A stretch of DNA of 64,000 bases from positions 5,084,001 through 5,148,000 of the forward strand of contig NC_009831.1 in the NCBI RefSeq assembly GCF_000018025.1, in the 5' to 3' direction. Source of the stretch: Shewanella sediminis HAW-EB3 (GTDB lineage Bacteria; Pseudomonadota; Gammaproteobacteria; Enterobacterales; Shewanellaceae). The notes under the pieces were generated by a model, which was given only the letters and a program-made list of their open reading frames with translations, made no database searches and had not been told where the DNA came from. The translations under genes and the position numbers were made by a program. Position 1 is the stretch's first letter, and the number at the start of each line of letters is the position of its first letter. This document shows, one piece after another, positions 16,883-26,335 of the stretch.

Positions 16883-19800
16883 ATGCGCTTTACTGATATA
16901 TTTATTCGCAGGCCGGTACTCGCCGCCTCGATAAGCTTCATGCTGTTACTCTTGGGTTTTTACTCCCTGAGCAAAATGCAGGTACGTGAATACCCTGAGA
17001 TGACCAACACAGTGGTCACAGTATCCACCAGCTACTATGGTGCCGATGCGAACCTGATCCAGGGCTTCATCACCCAGCCACTTGAGCAAGCGTTGGCTCA
17101 GGCCGATAACGTCGACTTCATGACGTCAGATAGCTTCCTGGGAAGCTCAAAAATCACCGTCTACATGAAGCTTAATACCGACCCCAATGGCGCCCTGGCT
17201 GACATTCTTGCCAAGGTAAATTCGGTGCGGTCTCAGCTACCTAAGGAAGCCGAAGACTCAACCGTTGATATGTCGACTGGTTCACAAACCTCTGTACTCT
17301 ATATCTCCTTCTATAGCGATGAGATTAACTCGAGTCAGATCACCGATTACCTGGAGCGGGTGGTAAAACCTCAACTCTTCACGATCGACGGTGTCGCTAA
17401 GGTTAACCTCTACGGCGGTATTAAATACGCCATGAGGATCTGGTTAGACCCGGCTCGAATGGGAGCCTTCGGCCTCTCATCATCTGAGGTCATGCAGGTT
17501 TTACAGGCGAATAACTATCAATCTGCAGTGGGTCAGGCTAATGGGGTTTTTACCCTGTTTAACGGCACCGCAGATACTCAAGTTGCTACCGTAGATGAGT
17601 TGAAAAAACTGGTCATTGGCAGTAAAGAGGGGCTTGTCGTTCGTCTTGGTGATATTGCCGACGTGAGCTTAGAGAAGAGTCACGATGTCTACCGCGCCCT
17701 TGCCGATGGTCAGGAGGCTGTAGTTGTTGCACTGGATGTGACTCCAACGGCAAACCCATTAGTTGTCGCCGCAGATGCTCGCGCTCTCATGCCCGATATC
17801 GAACGTAACTTACCTGTCTCAATGAAGACCCGTATCCTATATGACTCCTCTCTTGCCATCGATGAATCGATTCAAGAGGTCATTAAGACCATAGGTGAAG
17901 CTGCGTTGATCGTTATCATAGTGATCACCCTGTTCTTGGGCTCATTTCGCGCGGTCATTATCCCTATTGTCACCATTCCGCTCTCCTTGATCGGTGTTGC
18001 CATCATAATGATGATATTTGGCTTTACGCTGAACCTGATGACACTGCTAGCCATGGTACTGGCCATCGGCTTGGTGGTCGATGATGCCATCGTGGTAGTA
18101 GAAAATGTCGACCGACATATCAAGTTAGGCGAGTCGCCATTTAGAGCCGCTATTATCGGTACTCGCGAGATAGCGGTTCCCGTTATATCTATGACCATTA
18201 CGCTGGCGGCCGTGTACGCGCCAATTGCATTGATGGGCGGTATCACAGGCTCTCTGTTTAAGGAGTTCGCCTTAACCTTAGCCGGTGCGGTATTTATATC
18301 GGGAATTGTGGCCCTGACCCTGTCACCTATGATGTGCTCGAAGATCCTGAAGCCTCATTCGGCACCCAACCGTTTTGAGTTTGCCGTCGAGAACTTCCTC
18401 GAAGGCATGACGAAACGCTATCAGGGGATGCTGAATGCGGTAATGGAGCGTAGACCCGTCGTTATCGCCTTCGCCATTATCGTTTTCGCCTCTCTGCCTG
18501 TGATGTTCAGCTTTATTCCATCAGAACTGGCACCGAACGAAGATAAGAGTGTCGTTATGATGATGGGCACCGCCCCCTCTACGGCTAACTTAGACTATAT
18601 CCAATCGAACATGGCGTTAGTCACCGATATGATTAAGTCACATCCTGAGTCGGCGGCTTCACTGGCCTTCGTCGGGATCCCTAACTCGAATCAAGCCTTC
18701 GGTATCGCCCCCTTAGTGCCATGGAGTGAGCGAGATAAGAGCCAGAAAGAGATGCAGAAAATGCTGGGCGAAGAGGTGAAGCAAGTGCCGGGAATGGCGG
18801 TCACCACATTCCAGATGCCTGAACTTCCAGGTGCATCGGGTGGTCTGCCGATTCAGTTTGTTATCACGACATCTAACTCTTTTGAGAGCCTGTTCCAGAT
18901 AGGAAGCAGCGTGCTGGAGAAAGTGCAACAGAGTCCGCTATTTGTCTACTCGGAGATTAACCTTAAGTTTGACTCAGGTACCATGAAGATCCATATCAAG
19001 CGCGATCTAGCGGGGACCTATGGCATCACGATGCAAGACATAGGTGTTACCTTAACGACTATGATGAGCGATGGTTACGTCAATCGCATCAACTTAGACG
19101 GTCGCTCTTATGAGGTGATCCCTCAAGTTGAGCGTCAGTATCGTGCCAATCCCGAGGCGCTCGATGGTTTCTATGTTAAGGCTGCCGACGGTAACTCTAT
19201 ACCACTATCGAGCCTGGTCGATATTGAGATGGTAGCTGAGCCACGCTCTCTGCCTCACTTCAATCAGATGAATGCACTGACAGTGGGCGGAGTGGCCACA
19301 CCTGGGGTAGCTATCGGCGATGCCATCGACTTCCTTAAGAATATCGGTGATAACGATCTCCCTAAAGGCTACAACTATGACTTCTTAGGTGAAGCACGCC
19401 AATATGTCACAGAAGGCTCGGCTCTGTTTGCTACCTTCGGTCTGGCACTTGCCATCATCTTCCTGGTTCTGGCGAGTCAATTCGAGAGTGCCAGAGATCC
19501 CTTGGTAATCCTGGTATCGGTGCCGCTGGCCATCAGCGGTGCACTCATCGCGTTGGGCTGGACTCACATCTTTGGTCTGTCATCGATGAACATCTATACC
19601 CAGGTCGGTCTCATCACCTTGGTGGGCTTAATTACCAAACACGGTATCTTGATGTGTGAAGTCGCCAAAGAGGAGCAGCTGCATAATGGCCTGAGTAAGA
19701 TGGAGGCGATTAAACTGGCAGCCACTATACGTTTGCGTCCAATTCTGATGACAACGGCGGCGATGATTGCCGGCTTGATTCCACTGTTATTCGCGGTAGG

Positions 19801-19966
19801 TGCAGGTGCCATTGCACGTTTCAATATCGGCCTCGTTATTGTTTCAGGTCTGGCTATCGGTACCCTGTTCACCCTGTTTGTACTGCCGGTGATCTATACC
19901 TACCTGGCAGAGAAGCATGAACCACTTCCGGTGTTCGATGAAGAGGGACATATCGCAGCGAGTTAG
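16883..19966 (+). CDS. RND multidrug efflux permease (AcrB/MexI-like)
   Basis: A 1027-residue inner-membrane proton antiporter of the HAE-1 type, with 12 predicted membrane segments and two large periplasmic loops. It starts MRFTDIFIRRPVLA, the usual RND N-terminus, and has GLVVDDAIVVVEN near 400, which carries the paired Asp of the proton relay. Length is normal and no frameshift is seen. Substrates cannot be read from sequence. The upstream TetR and operator suggest induction by the pump's own substrates. Confidence 0.93.
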   Translation: MRFTDIFIRRPVLAASISFMLLLLGFYSLSKMQVREYPEMTNTVVTVSTSYYGADANLIQGFITQPLEQALAQADNVDFMTSDSFLGSSKITVYMKLNTDPNGALADILAKVNSVRSQLPKEAEDSTVDMSTGSQTSVLYISFYSDEINSSQITDYLERVVKPQLFTIDGVAKVNLYGGIKYAMRIWLDPARMGAFGLSSSEVMQVLQANNYQSAVGQANGVFTLFNGTADTQVATVDELKKLVIGSKEGLVVRLGDIADVSLEKSHDVYRALADGQEAVVVALDVTPTANPLVVAADARALMPDIERNLPVSMKTRILYDSSLAIDESIQEVIKTIGEAALIVIIVITLFLGSFRAVIIPIVTIPLSLIGVAIIMMIFGFTLNLMTLLAMVLAIGLVVDDAIVVVENVDRHIKLGESPFRAAIIGTREIAVPVISMTITLAAVYAPIALMGGITGSLFKEFALTLAGAVFISGIVALTLSPMMCSKILKPHSAPNRFEFAVENFLEGMTKRYQGMLNAVMERRPVVIAFAIIVFASLPVMFSFIPSELAPNEDKSVVMMMGTAPSTANLDYIQSNMALVTDMIKSHPESAASLAFVGIPNSNQAFGIAPLVPWSERDKSQKEMQKMLGEEVKQVPGMAVTTFQMPELPGASGGLPIQFVITTSNSFESLFQIGSSVLEKVQQSPLFVYSEINLKFDSGTMKIHIKRDLAGTYGITMQDIGVTLTTMMSDGYVNRINLDGRSYEVIPQVERQYRANPEALDGFYVKAADGNSIPLSSLVDIEMVAEPRSLPHFNQMNALTVGGVATPGVAIGDAIDFLKNIGDNDLPKGYNYDFLGEARQYVTEGSALFATFGLALAIIFLVLASQFESARDPLVILVSVPLAISGALIALGWTHIFGLSSMNIYTQVGLITLVGLITKHGILMCEVAKEEQLHNGLSKMEAIKLAATIRLRPILMTTAAMIAGLIPLLFAVGAGAIARFNIGLVIVSGLAIGTLFTLFVLPVIYTYLAEKHEPLPVFDEEGHIAAS

Positions 19967-19994
19967 TGATAACTCACTCATAGCTTAAGCACTA

Positions 19995-20028
19995 GGCCCT
20001 AACTATCTTCATAGTTAGGGCCTTTTTT
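19995..20028 (+). terminator. Terminator of the efflux operon
   Basis: GGCCCTAACTAT and ATAGTTAGGGCC form a perfect 12-bp stem with a CTTC loop and a TTTTTT run. Confidence 0.93.
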
Positions 20029-20118
20029 ATTTACACAGCTTTTGTTTTCCAATAAACCTTGCCTCAGGTACAATCTTAGCTAAGAATCAAAGGCGATAGC
20101 CCACAGCGGAAGTAGATC

Positions 20119-20379
20119 ATGATCAATCCAAAGAAAATCGAAGAAGTTGCTAAGCAACTGAGCGAAAACCTGCCTAGCGGACTGAAGCAATTCGCTGGCG
20201 AGTTTGAAGAAAAAAGTAAGCAGATCCTTCAAAATCAATTGATGAAGTTGGATGTTGTCTCTCACGAAGAGTTTGAAGTACAACAACATGTACTGCTAAA
20301 GACACGTGAGAAACTTGAAGCCCTTCAGGCACAGGTAGAAGCACTGGAGAAGAGACTCAACGAGAGTGAGAGCGAATAA
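20119..20379 (+). CDS. ubiK: Ubiquinone biosynthesis accessory factor UbiK (YqiC)
   Basis: An 86-residue helical protein of the BMFP/YqiC family, recognised by MINPKKIEEVAKQLSENLP and a C-terminal coiled coil (about 55-84) of Leu/Glu/Lys heptads. UbiK helps the aerobic ubiquinone hydroxylases, together with UbiJ, at the inner membrane. It is monocistronic and followed by its own terminator, as usual. Confidence 0.88.
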   Translation: MINPKKIEEVAKQLSENLPSGLKQFAGEFEEKSKQILQNQLMKLDVVSHEEFEVQQHVLLKTREKLEALQAQVEALEKRLNESESE

Positions 20380-20405
20380 GCTTCAGGTTAAACATAATAC
20401 AAATG

Positions 20406-20429
20406 AAGAGCGCTTTCGCGCTCTTTTTT
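20406..20429 (+). terminator. Terminator after ubiK
   Basis: AGAGCGC and GCGCTCT form a 7-bp stem with a short loop followed by TTTTT, between convergent genes. Confidence 0.85.
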
Positions 20430-20444
20430 ATTGTGTAGAAGGCT

Positions 20445-21284
20445 CTATTCGACCGTTTTCTTTTTCGATGCATAAAATAAAAGGCATCCCGCCAGCAAGA
20501 CAAGATCTTTCACGATAAACTGACCACTTCCCGTTAATAGTGGCAAACCATGACTCAACTCATAAGCGGGTAAGCTAATAATAAAGCTTTGTGTCGCCAG
20601 GAAGGTTAATGCGGCAACCGATAATCCCAATGCCCTCGCCCACACGTATTTACAGCCGATAATAAGTCCGAATACCGCAACCAACTCAATCACACCGATA
20701 AAATATGAACCATGAAGCACACTAAACAACTCATATATCCAGCTGAAAAATGGGCTCGTCGCCATCAAACGCTCAATACCATCGGCTTCTACCTGAGTGA
20801 ATTTCATTCCTCCTATCCATAGCATCACTAATATCACCCCCGCCCATATCAACTTAAGTGAAAGTCGGTTCAGCTGCCGATCTACGCCGTAGTCTGAGGC
20901 GATATATGCACTCACACCTGCGATGGTCAGATACTTAATCAGTCCCTGCCCCGCACCTATGGCAGGAAAGCCGCCTAAGCTCTCTATCCACACCGGGTGA
21001 GTGAATAGCATCAAGATAGGTACCAAAGCCAATAGTGAATAGAGATAGAGCATATACTGGCTCAGCTTATGCGCAGGAAAGATTAATGCGGCAACCACAG
21101 TTAACTGCATGACACCTAGCACAGCTGATAACCAGGCCAGCTCAGGCAAGCCCACAGCCACCAGTTGTTTAGTAAAATAGCTCGCATCGACTGCAGTAAA
21201 GCGATTCATTGCTGTTGTCAGTAAAAATACTCCCAATAGCACTCGCGCAATGGCTAAAGCACGTATTGATTTAATCTTGCACAT
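20445..21284 (-). CDS. Membrane protein with DoxX-like and DUF417 (YkgB/RclC) halves
   Basis: A 279-residue inner-membrane protein from the ATG at 21284, preceded by GGAGA; a TTG 12 nt earlier also opens the frame. About eight hydrophobic segments are visible. The first half resembles DoxX/MauE-type four-helix proteins. The second half (from about 145) has GGMKFTQVEADGIERLMATSP (cut to the core: MKFTQVEADGIERL), the hallmark of DUF417/RclC, which is linked to reactive chlorine resistance in E. coli. No neighbour points to a specific function. Confidence 0.65.
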   Translation of the reverse strand: MCKIKSIRALAIARVLLGVFLLTTAMNRFTAVDASYFTKQLVAVGLPELAWLSAVLGVMQLTVVAALIFPAHKLSQYMLYLYSLLALVPILMLFTHPVWIESLGGFPAIGAGQGLIKYLTIAGVSAYIASDYGVDRQLNRLSLKLIWAGVILVMLWIGGMKFTQVEADGIERLMATSPFFSWIYELFSVLHGSYFIGVIELVAVFGLIIGCKYVWARALGLSVAALTFLATQSFIISLPAYELSHGLPLLTGSGQFIVKDLVLLAGCLLFYASKKKTVE

Positions 21285-21489
21285 ATAAGTCTCCAAATCA
21301 GATGCACCAATAGACCCGGAAAACCAAATTGCTATTTCATCGATTAATAATATACAACAGACTCAGTCTGCAAATATGTTCCGATACTCCATCTCATTGC
21401 CCTTTTCTCGCCACTATTGATCACTGGCTTGCCCTCATAGGTCAGGTAAATTCTGTTTCAATACTCTCATCACCACTGAGGGATCTATC

Positions 21490-22842
21490 ATGCTCAATTT
21501 CTTCACTACGGCTACCACTAACCTAACCCATAAGATCATCGTTCTTGTGGGAATGTCACTGCTCTCCTCCATTCCGCTTGGGCTTGTTATGAACATGACC
21601 TCGGACAGAGAATACCTCTATCACGACGTCGTTAATGAAATTGGCCGTTCATGGGGAGAACAACAGATGATAGCAGGGCCGGCGCTTGTCTTACCCTATC
21701 GCTATGAGGTTGTTCAGGAGAAGAGCGATGACGAAGGAAAAACAGTAAAGTTTAAGAGCAGTTTCCAAGATGAGTTGGTTATTTTGCCAAAGGATCTGGA
21801 TCTGGATATGGATCTGACCCACGACTTTCGCTCCAGAGGAATATACCAATCCTTAGTTTACAGTGCCATGGTCAGTGGCAAGGCTAAATTCTCCATTCCT
21901 GAGATAAATATCCCTAACCTTATCTCTCTGGAAGCTGAGAATGCCCGGCTGGTATTCGGCATATCAGCCAATCAGGCGATTGAGAAAATTGAATCATTTG
22001 AAGTGACCAGTCCGAAAACGACGTCATCAAATATAAATACCGTGGGCGACATCATGCCGGGAACCGGATTATCCCAACAACCAGGACTGGAGCGCGGCTT
22101 CCATCTGCCCATAGAATTGAATCTTAAACAGACTCAATTTAATGTCGACTTTGCAATACAATTTAGGGGATCACAGGCCATTAGTGCGCTGCCCTTAGGT
22201 GAGCAAACCAACATCAGCATCTCAAGCGATTGGCCACATCCCAGCTTTAACGGGCTCTTACCAACGACTAGAGAGATCACAGACTCTGGGTTTAAGGCTA
22301 ATTGGCAGATTAGCCACTTGACCCGTAACTACCCACAAGTGTTCACTAAACAACTTGAAATTAACCTTACCGAGGTCGAAGCCAGCACGGCGTTATTCGA
22401 ACCCGTCACCCACTATGGCAAAGTGGAGCGTTCGGTCAAATATGGCATGTTATTTATTGCATTAACCTTCATCATGCTTTTAATCTTTGAGCTTGGCCAA
22501 CAAAGCTCGCTTAGCCTGGTTCAATACCTGCTGGTCGGCTGCGCAGTCACTCTGTTTTACCTGCTGTTACTCTCGTTATCTGAACATTTAGTCTTCGCTC
22601 AAGCCTATATGCTAGCAGCGAGTATCCCGGTGTTATCTGTATCGTCTTATGTCGCCAGCGCGACTGCCAGCATGAAAAAGGGAGGGATAATCGCGGCCAT
22701 GTTGGTTTGTCTGTACGCCGTACTTTACTCAATTTTAAGACTTGAAGATTTCGCATTGCTGATGGGAACGGGCTTGCTGCTTATAGCCCTCTTGGTTCTG
22801 ATGTTCATTACCCGGCATAAGAATCTGCACTGTGAAATATGA
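21490..22842 (+). CDS. creD: CreD-family inner membrane protein
   Basis: A 450-residue protein with an N-terminal membrane segment (about 14-34), a large periplasmic domain (about 40-310) that begins with the family motif DREYLYHDVVNEI and GEQQMIAGPALVLPY, and a cluster of C-terminal membrane helices. CreD proteins are regulated by CreBC and affect envelope and beta-lactam phenotypes; the biochemical function is unknown. No creBC genes lie next to it here. Confidence 0.85.
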   Translation: MLNFFTTATTNLTHKIIVLVGMSLLSSIPLGLVMNMTSDREYLYHDVVNEIGRSWGEQQMIAGPALVLPYRYEVVQEKSDDEGKTVKFKSSFQDELVILPKDLDLDMDLTHDFRSRGIYQSLVYSAMVSGKAKFSIPEINIPNLISLEAENARLVFGISANQAIEKIESFEVTSPKTTSSNINTVGDIMPGTGLSQQPGLERGFHLPIELNLKQTQFNVDFAIQFRGSQAISALPLGEQTNISISSDWPHPSFNGLLPTTREITDSGFKANWQISHLTRNYPQVFTKQLEINLTEVEASTALFEPVTHYGKVERSVKYGMLFIALTFIMLLIFELGQQSSLSLVQYLLVGCAVTLFYLLLLSLSEHLVFAQAYMLAASIPVLSVSSYVASATASMKKGGIIAAMLVCLYAVLYSILRLEDFALLMGTGLLLIALLVLMFITRHKNLHCEI

Positions 22843-23006
22843 TGCGCGAAGTTTTACATCAGTGCTAATTCAGTGTTAATCCCTTGCCCTCAATTATCCT
22901 AAATGGTCGATTTATCGGGCTATTCGCTTGGCAATGTTCTTGTTGCGCGTTAGCCTGAAAAACTATTTGGCAAAGTGTCCTTCACCGTCGGTATGAGACC
23001 CTATTC

Positions 23007-23822
23007 TTGAAACTATTACCTTTACTGAAATCGCGTTTTCCACTTGGTCCCATGATGATGGGTTGGACCATTTTAACCATCATACCAGCAATATTGTTGA
23101 TATCTGATACCGCTCTATTTCCGCTATTGCCACTGAATTCACTATCGGCAGAGGGGTTGTTTTGGTTAACCTCATCGGGCACGGCTCCCTATGGCGTCGC
23201 AACGGTACTCCTTATCTTATTGCTTAGTTACCAGCGTCTCGGTAGAGCCGAGTTCATCAGCCTGTTTCTCACCATCTCTTTGGGTATGTGCACCACACTG
23301 GGACTCAATCACTACCTCAAGCCTTTTTTCAACGAGGCTCGCCCCAATGCGGTTTGGCTTGAGCAGCAATACCTGCTCAACACAGAAAACTTCTACACTC
23401 TCTCAAAGGCAGAGCGTAAGGCACAGATGACAGCCTCACTCGAACGACTCGAGCACGCCGAAACAGACATGGTCCTCTCCCCTCTGGTCAAACAACATTG
23501 GAAGAATGAGGTAGGTTTTGCCTTTCCCTCGGGCCACACGCTCTTCGCTATCACTCTCACCATGATAGCCAGTTACTACCTTCTGTTAGCAGGAAATCTG
23601 GTGCTGCCGACGATACTGTTCATCTGGAGCATCACCATGGGGTTCAGTCGCATGTTATTAGGTATGCATTGGTCTCAAGATGTACTGGCATCGACAGTGC
23701 TCGGCGGAGTGATAAGCCTATTCAGCCTATTCTTCATCCATAAAACCTTTCCCTATGGCGCTAAGCTCTATACAGATCTGAGCGCTAAGTTACGGTTGAA
23801 GCAGCTCACGCTCAAACCTTGA
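23007..23822 (+). CDS. pgpB: PAP2-family phosphatase, probable phosphatidylglycerophosphatase B
   Basis: A 271-residue membrane enzyme with six hydrophobic segments and the three PAP2 motifs: KPFFNEARPN (K-x6-RP), PSGH with the catalytic His near 175, and SRMLLGMHWSQD with the second His. It should dephosphorylate phosphatidylglycerophosphate and/or undecaprenyl pyrophosphate at the periplasmic face. The insert between the first two motifs, with a SKAERKAQ stretch, is as in PgpB. The start is a TTG without a strong ribosome site; the next Met is at 23052. Confidence 0.8.
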   Translation: MKLLPLLKSRFPLGPMMMGWTILTIIPAILLISDTALFPLLPLNSLSAEGLFWLTSSGTAPYGVATVLLILLLSYQRLGRAEFISLFLTISLGMCTTLGLNHYLKPFFNEARPNAVWLEQQYLLNTENFYTLSKAERKAQMTASLERLEHAETDMVLSPLVKQHWKNEVGFAFPSGHTLFAITLTMIASYYLLLAGNLVLPTILFIWSITMGFSRMLLGMHWSQDVLASTVLGGVISLFSLFFIHKTFPYGAKLYTDLSAKLRLKQLTLKP

Positions 23823-23923
23823 TCATAACGGAATGAACAGGCGAAATTAATGCTAACAAGAGCAGATAAGGCTATGCTATCCCCTTCAATAGTTAACCTC
23901 GAACTTTTACGAGACCCGATAAC

Positions 23924-24403
23924 ATGGCAGAGTTACAACTCGATCAGATAGATTTCGCTATTTTAAAGCTGCTCCAGAGTCATGGAAAACTCTCTAATCA
24001 AGAGCTGGCTGTAAAAATAGGTTTATCCCCCTCTCCATGCTCCAGACGTGTCAAGGCGCTGGAGGAGTCTGGTTTCATTGCGGGTTACGCCACACTACTC
24101 TCGGCCGAGCATTTCAATCTGTCTTTAACCGCCTATGTTCAGGTGAGACTGGATAAGCATTCACACGAGGTACTGGAATCATTTGAAACCCGGGTTTGTG
24201 GTTACGATGAAGTACTCGAGTGCTGCCTGCTTACGGGTAGTGATGCAGATTACCAACTTAAGGTGCTGGTTGAAGACATGAGTCAGTTTAAGGTTTTCCT
24301 GTTGGATAAACTCACCACAGATCCGCACATTGCCGGAGTCCATTCAAGCTTTGTGCTCAAACAGGTGAAAAACCAAACCAGCATACCGCTCCCCCAGTCC
24401 TGA
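23924..24403 (+). CDS. Lrp/AsnC-family transcriptional regulator
   Basis: 159 residues: an N-terminal helix-turn-helix (LDQIDFAILKLLQSHGKLSN, then IGLSPSPCSRRVKALEESG) and a C-terminal RAM ligand domain ending near 145. It lies 340 nt upstream of a symporter gene in the same direction and may regulate it in response to an amino acid; this is inferred from position only. Confidence 0.88.
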   Translation: MAELQLDQIDFAILKLLQSHGKLSNQELAVKIGLSPSPCSRRVKALEESGFIAGYATLLSAEHFNLSLTAYVQVRLDKHSHEVLESFETRVCGYDEVLECCLLTGSDADYQLKVLVEDMSQFKVFLLDKLTTDPHIAGVHSSFVLKQVKNQTSIPLPQS

Positions 24404-24742
24404 GTTTAATACCCACGAACTCAGCTCCCCACATAGGTTATACCGATTGGCATTATTGCTCAAAATACAGACGTGACTTCACTCCCGCCTGGCATTATTA
24501 GTGAGATTGGGCTCAAAATAGTCAATTAATTCAAACGCAACTTTCTTGCGTCAGTGACGACCACAAAAGCATCCAACGCAAATTTATATCGCCAAACGAC
24601 CCAAGATTAAAATATAAAATCACAGAAAGCATTGGTGGTGATTCAGATAGTTAAAATGCAACACATTTGCGACATAAAGCACCATTGACCAATAATAATA
24701 AACCTCTATCATGCGCCCTCTTGAAAACAGAAAGAGGCAGGC
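24404..24742. other. Intergenic region, no gene seen
   Basis: 339 bases between the Lrp-type regulator and the symporter. Two imperfect direct repeats, TTGGCATTATTGCTCA (about 24448) and CTGGCATTATTAGTGA (about 24489), could be regulator sites. I see no RNA gene or good terminator. Confidence 0.35.
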
Positions 24743-26101
24743 ATGGCCAGCACAAATTCAAATCACTTTAGCTCACGATTGGGCTTTATTATGGCAGCGG
24801 CAGGTTCAGCCGTTGGCGTCGGTAATATTTGGGGCTTCCCCACTCAAGCCGCAACCCATGGTGGTGGTGCTTTCCTGCTTGTATACCTGATACTGATCCT
24901 AATCTTAGGTTATCCAATGCTGGTTGCCGAGCTGATGATTGGACGTCACGGTCAGACTAACCCTGCCGATGCGATGGCTAAACTTGGCAACAACACGCTA
25001 AGTAAGAAAATCGGTAAAGTGATCGGTTTCACCTCAATTGTCACCGCAACCTTGATCTGTACCTTCTACACCATATTGTCGGGTTGGTTTGTCAGCTTTG
25101 CCCTGGCACCTGTAGCAGAAATCTTTGGTTTTACGGCGGCATCTGATTGGTTAATGGATTTCTCCCTGTCACGTAATCTGCTCTTCACAACCATCTTCAT
25201 CTTGATGGTTATCTACGTGATACGCCAGGGAGTACAGCAGGGGATCGAACGCTGGTCCAAACGCTTAATGCCACTGCTTCTGATGATATTGGTATTAGGG
25301 GCGGGCTATATCTTGACTCTACCCGGTGCGATGACAGGGCTTAAAGTACTATTGATACCGGATTTTTCCCGAGTCTGGGATCCAGATGTTCTCGTCGGCG
25401 CTCTGGGGCAAACCTTCTTCTCCCTGACCATAGGTACGGGTGCCATGATGGTCTACGGCGCTTATTTAAATAAGAATGAACACTTGGGTAAGCTAACGGC
25501 CTATGTAACCCTTACCGATACCAGTGTGGCCTTCTTAGCCGCATTAATGATTATCCCGGCTATGTATGTGGCTCAACACAATGGGGTGCAGATCTTCGGT
25601 GAAGATGGCAGCCTATTAAACTCAGACACCTTAGTGTTTACAGTACTGCCCGCACTGTTTGACACCTTAGGGGGTAACTTACAATACCTGCTGGCCTTTA
25701 TCTTCTTCATGTTAATGACCATAGCAGGCCTTACATCTGCAATTTCGATTGTCGAAGTGCCCACCAGCTACCTGATGGAGAAAAGGGATATGGGGCGTAA
25801 CAAGGCCACTTATCTGGTTGGCGCACTGATTATTGTCCTGTCCCTTACCGTGGTGATGAACTTCGAGCATCTGTTTGGCTTTATGATCACCTTAACCACC
25901 GAGCGCGCCCAGCCACTCATCGCCTTAGGTATCGCCATCTATCTGGGCTGGGTATGGCAGAGAAATGGCCTGCTTAAAGAGATCCTGGCTCAGGATGGCG
26001 TCGATAGCAAAAGTCTGTTCTGGCGTGTCTGGCCCGTTTATGTGAAATTTATCTGTCCACTGCTTATTACGCTCATTATCGTGCAGCTGTTTAATAAGTA
26101 G
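24743..26101 (+). CDS. Sodium-dependent transporter, neurotransmitter:sodium symporter family
   Basis: A 452-residue inner-membrane protein with 11-12 hydrophobic segments. The N-terminal SSRLGFIMAAAGSAVGVGN, the following WGFPTQAATHGGGAF and the unwound TM1 region are the family signature for sodium and substrate binding (LeuT fold). It probably imports an amino acid or other amine with Na+. The preceding Lrp-type gene fits amino acid transport. Confidence 0.9.
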   Translation: MASTNSNHFSSRLGFIMAAAGSAVGVGNIWGFPTQAATHGGGAFLLVYLILILILGYPMLVAELMIGRHGQTNPADAMAKLGNNTLSKKIGKVIGFTSIVTATLICTFYTILSGWFVSFALAPVAEIFGFTAASDWLMDFSLSRNLLFTTIFILMVIYVIRQGVQQGIERWSKRLMPLLLMILVLGAGYILTLPGAMTGLKVLLIPDFSRVWDPDVLVGALGQTFFSLTIGTGAMMVYGAYLNKNEHLGKLTAYVTLTDTSVAFLAALMIIPAMYVAQHNGVQIFGEDGSLLNSDTLVFTVLPALFDTLGGNLQYLLAFIFFMLMTIAGLTSAISIVEVPTSYLMEKRDMGRNKATYLVGALIIVLSLTVVMNFEHLFGFMITLTTERAQPLIALGIAIYLGWVWQRNGLLKEILAQDGVDSKSLFWRVWPVYVKFICPLLITLIIVQLFNK

Positions 26102-26335
26102 AGCCATCGGTTCCCCAAAAGCCACCGGGCCTAAACAGGCTCAGTGGCATCATTGTTCACTTCAGGCAGTTACAGCTCAAAGAGGGGAAATTCAGCAAAC
26201 AGATGGTGGCAACTAATGGAGATGTGAGAGAGATCAACCTCAGCTGTGACACATTGTCGCACAACTTACCTTTCCCTTTGTTAACAAGCTAAACATCTGC
26301 GAAAAAGACGCAACTAAATAATAAAGAGCGTCGCC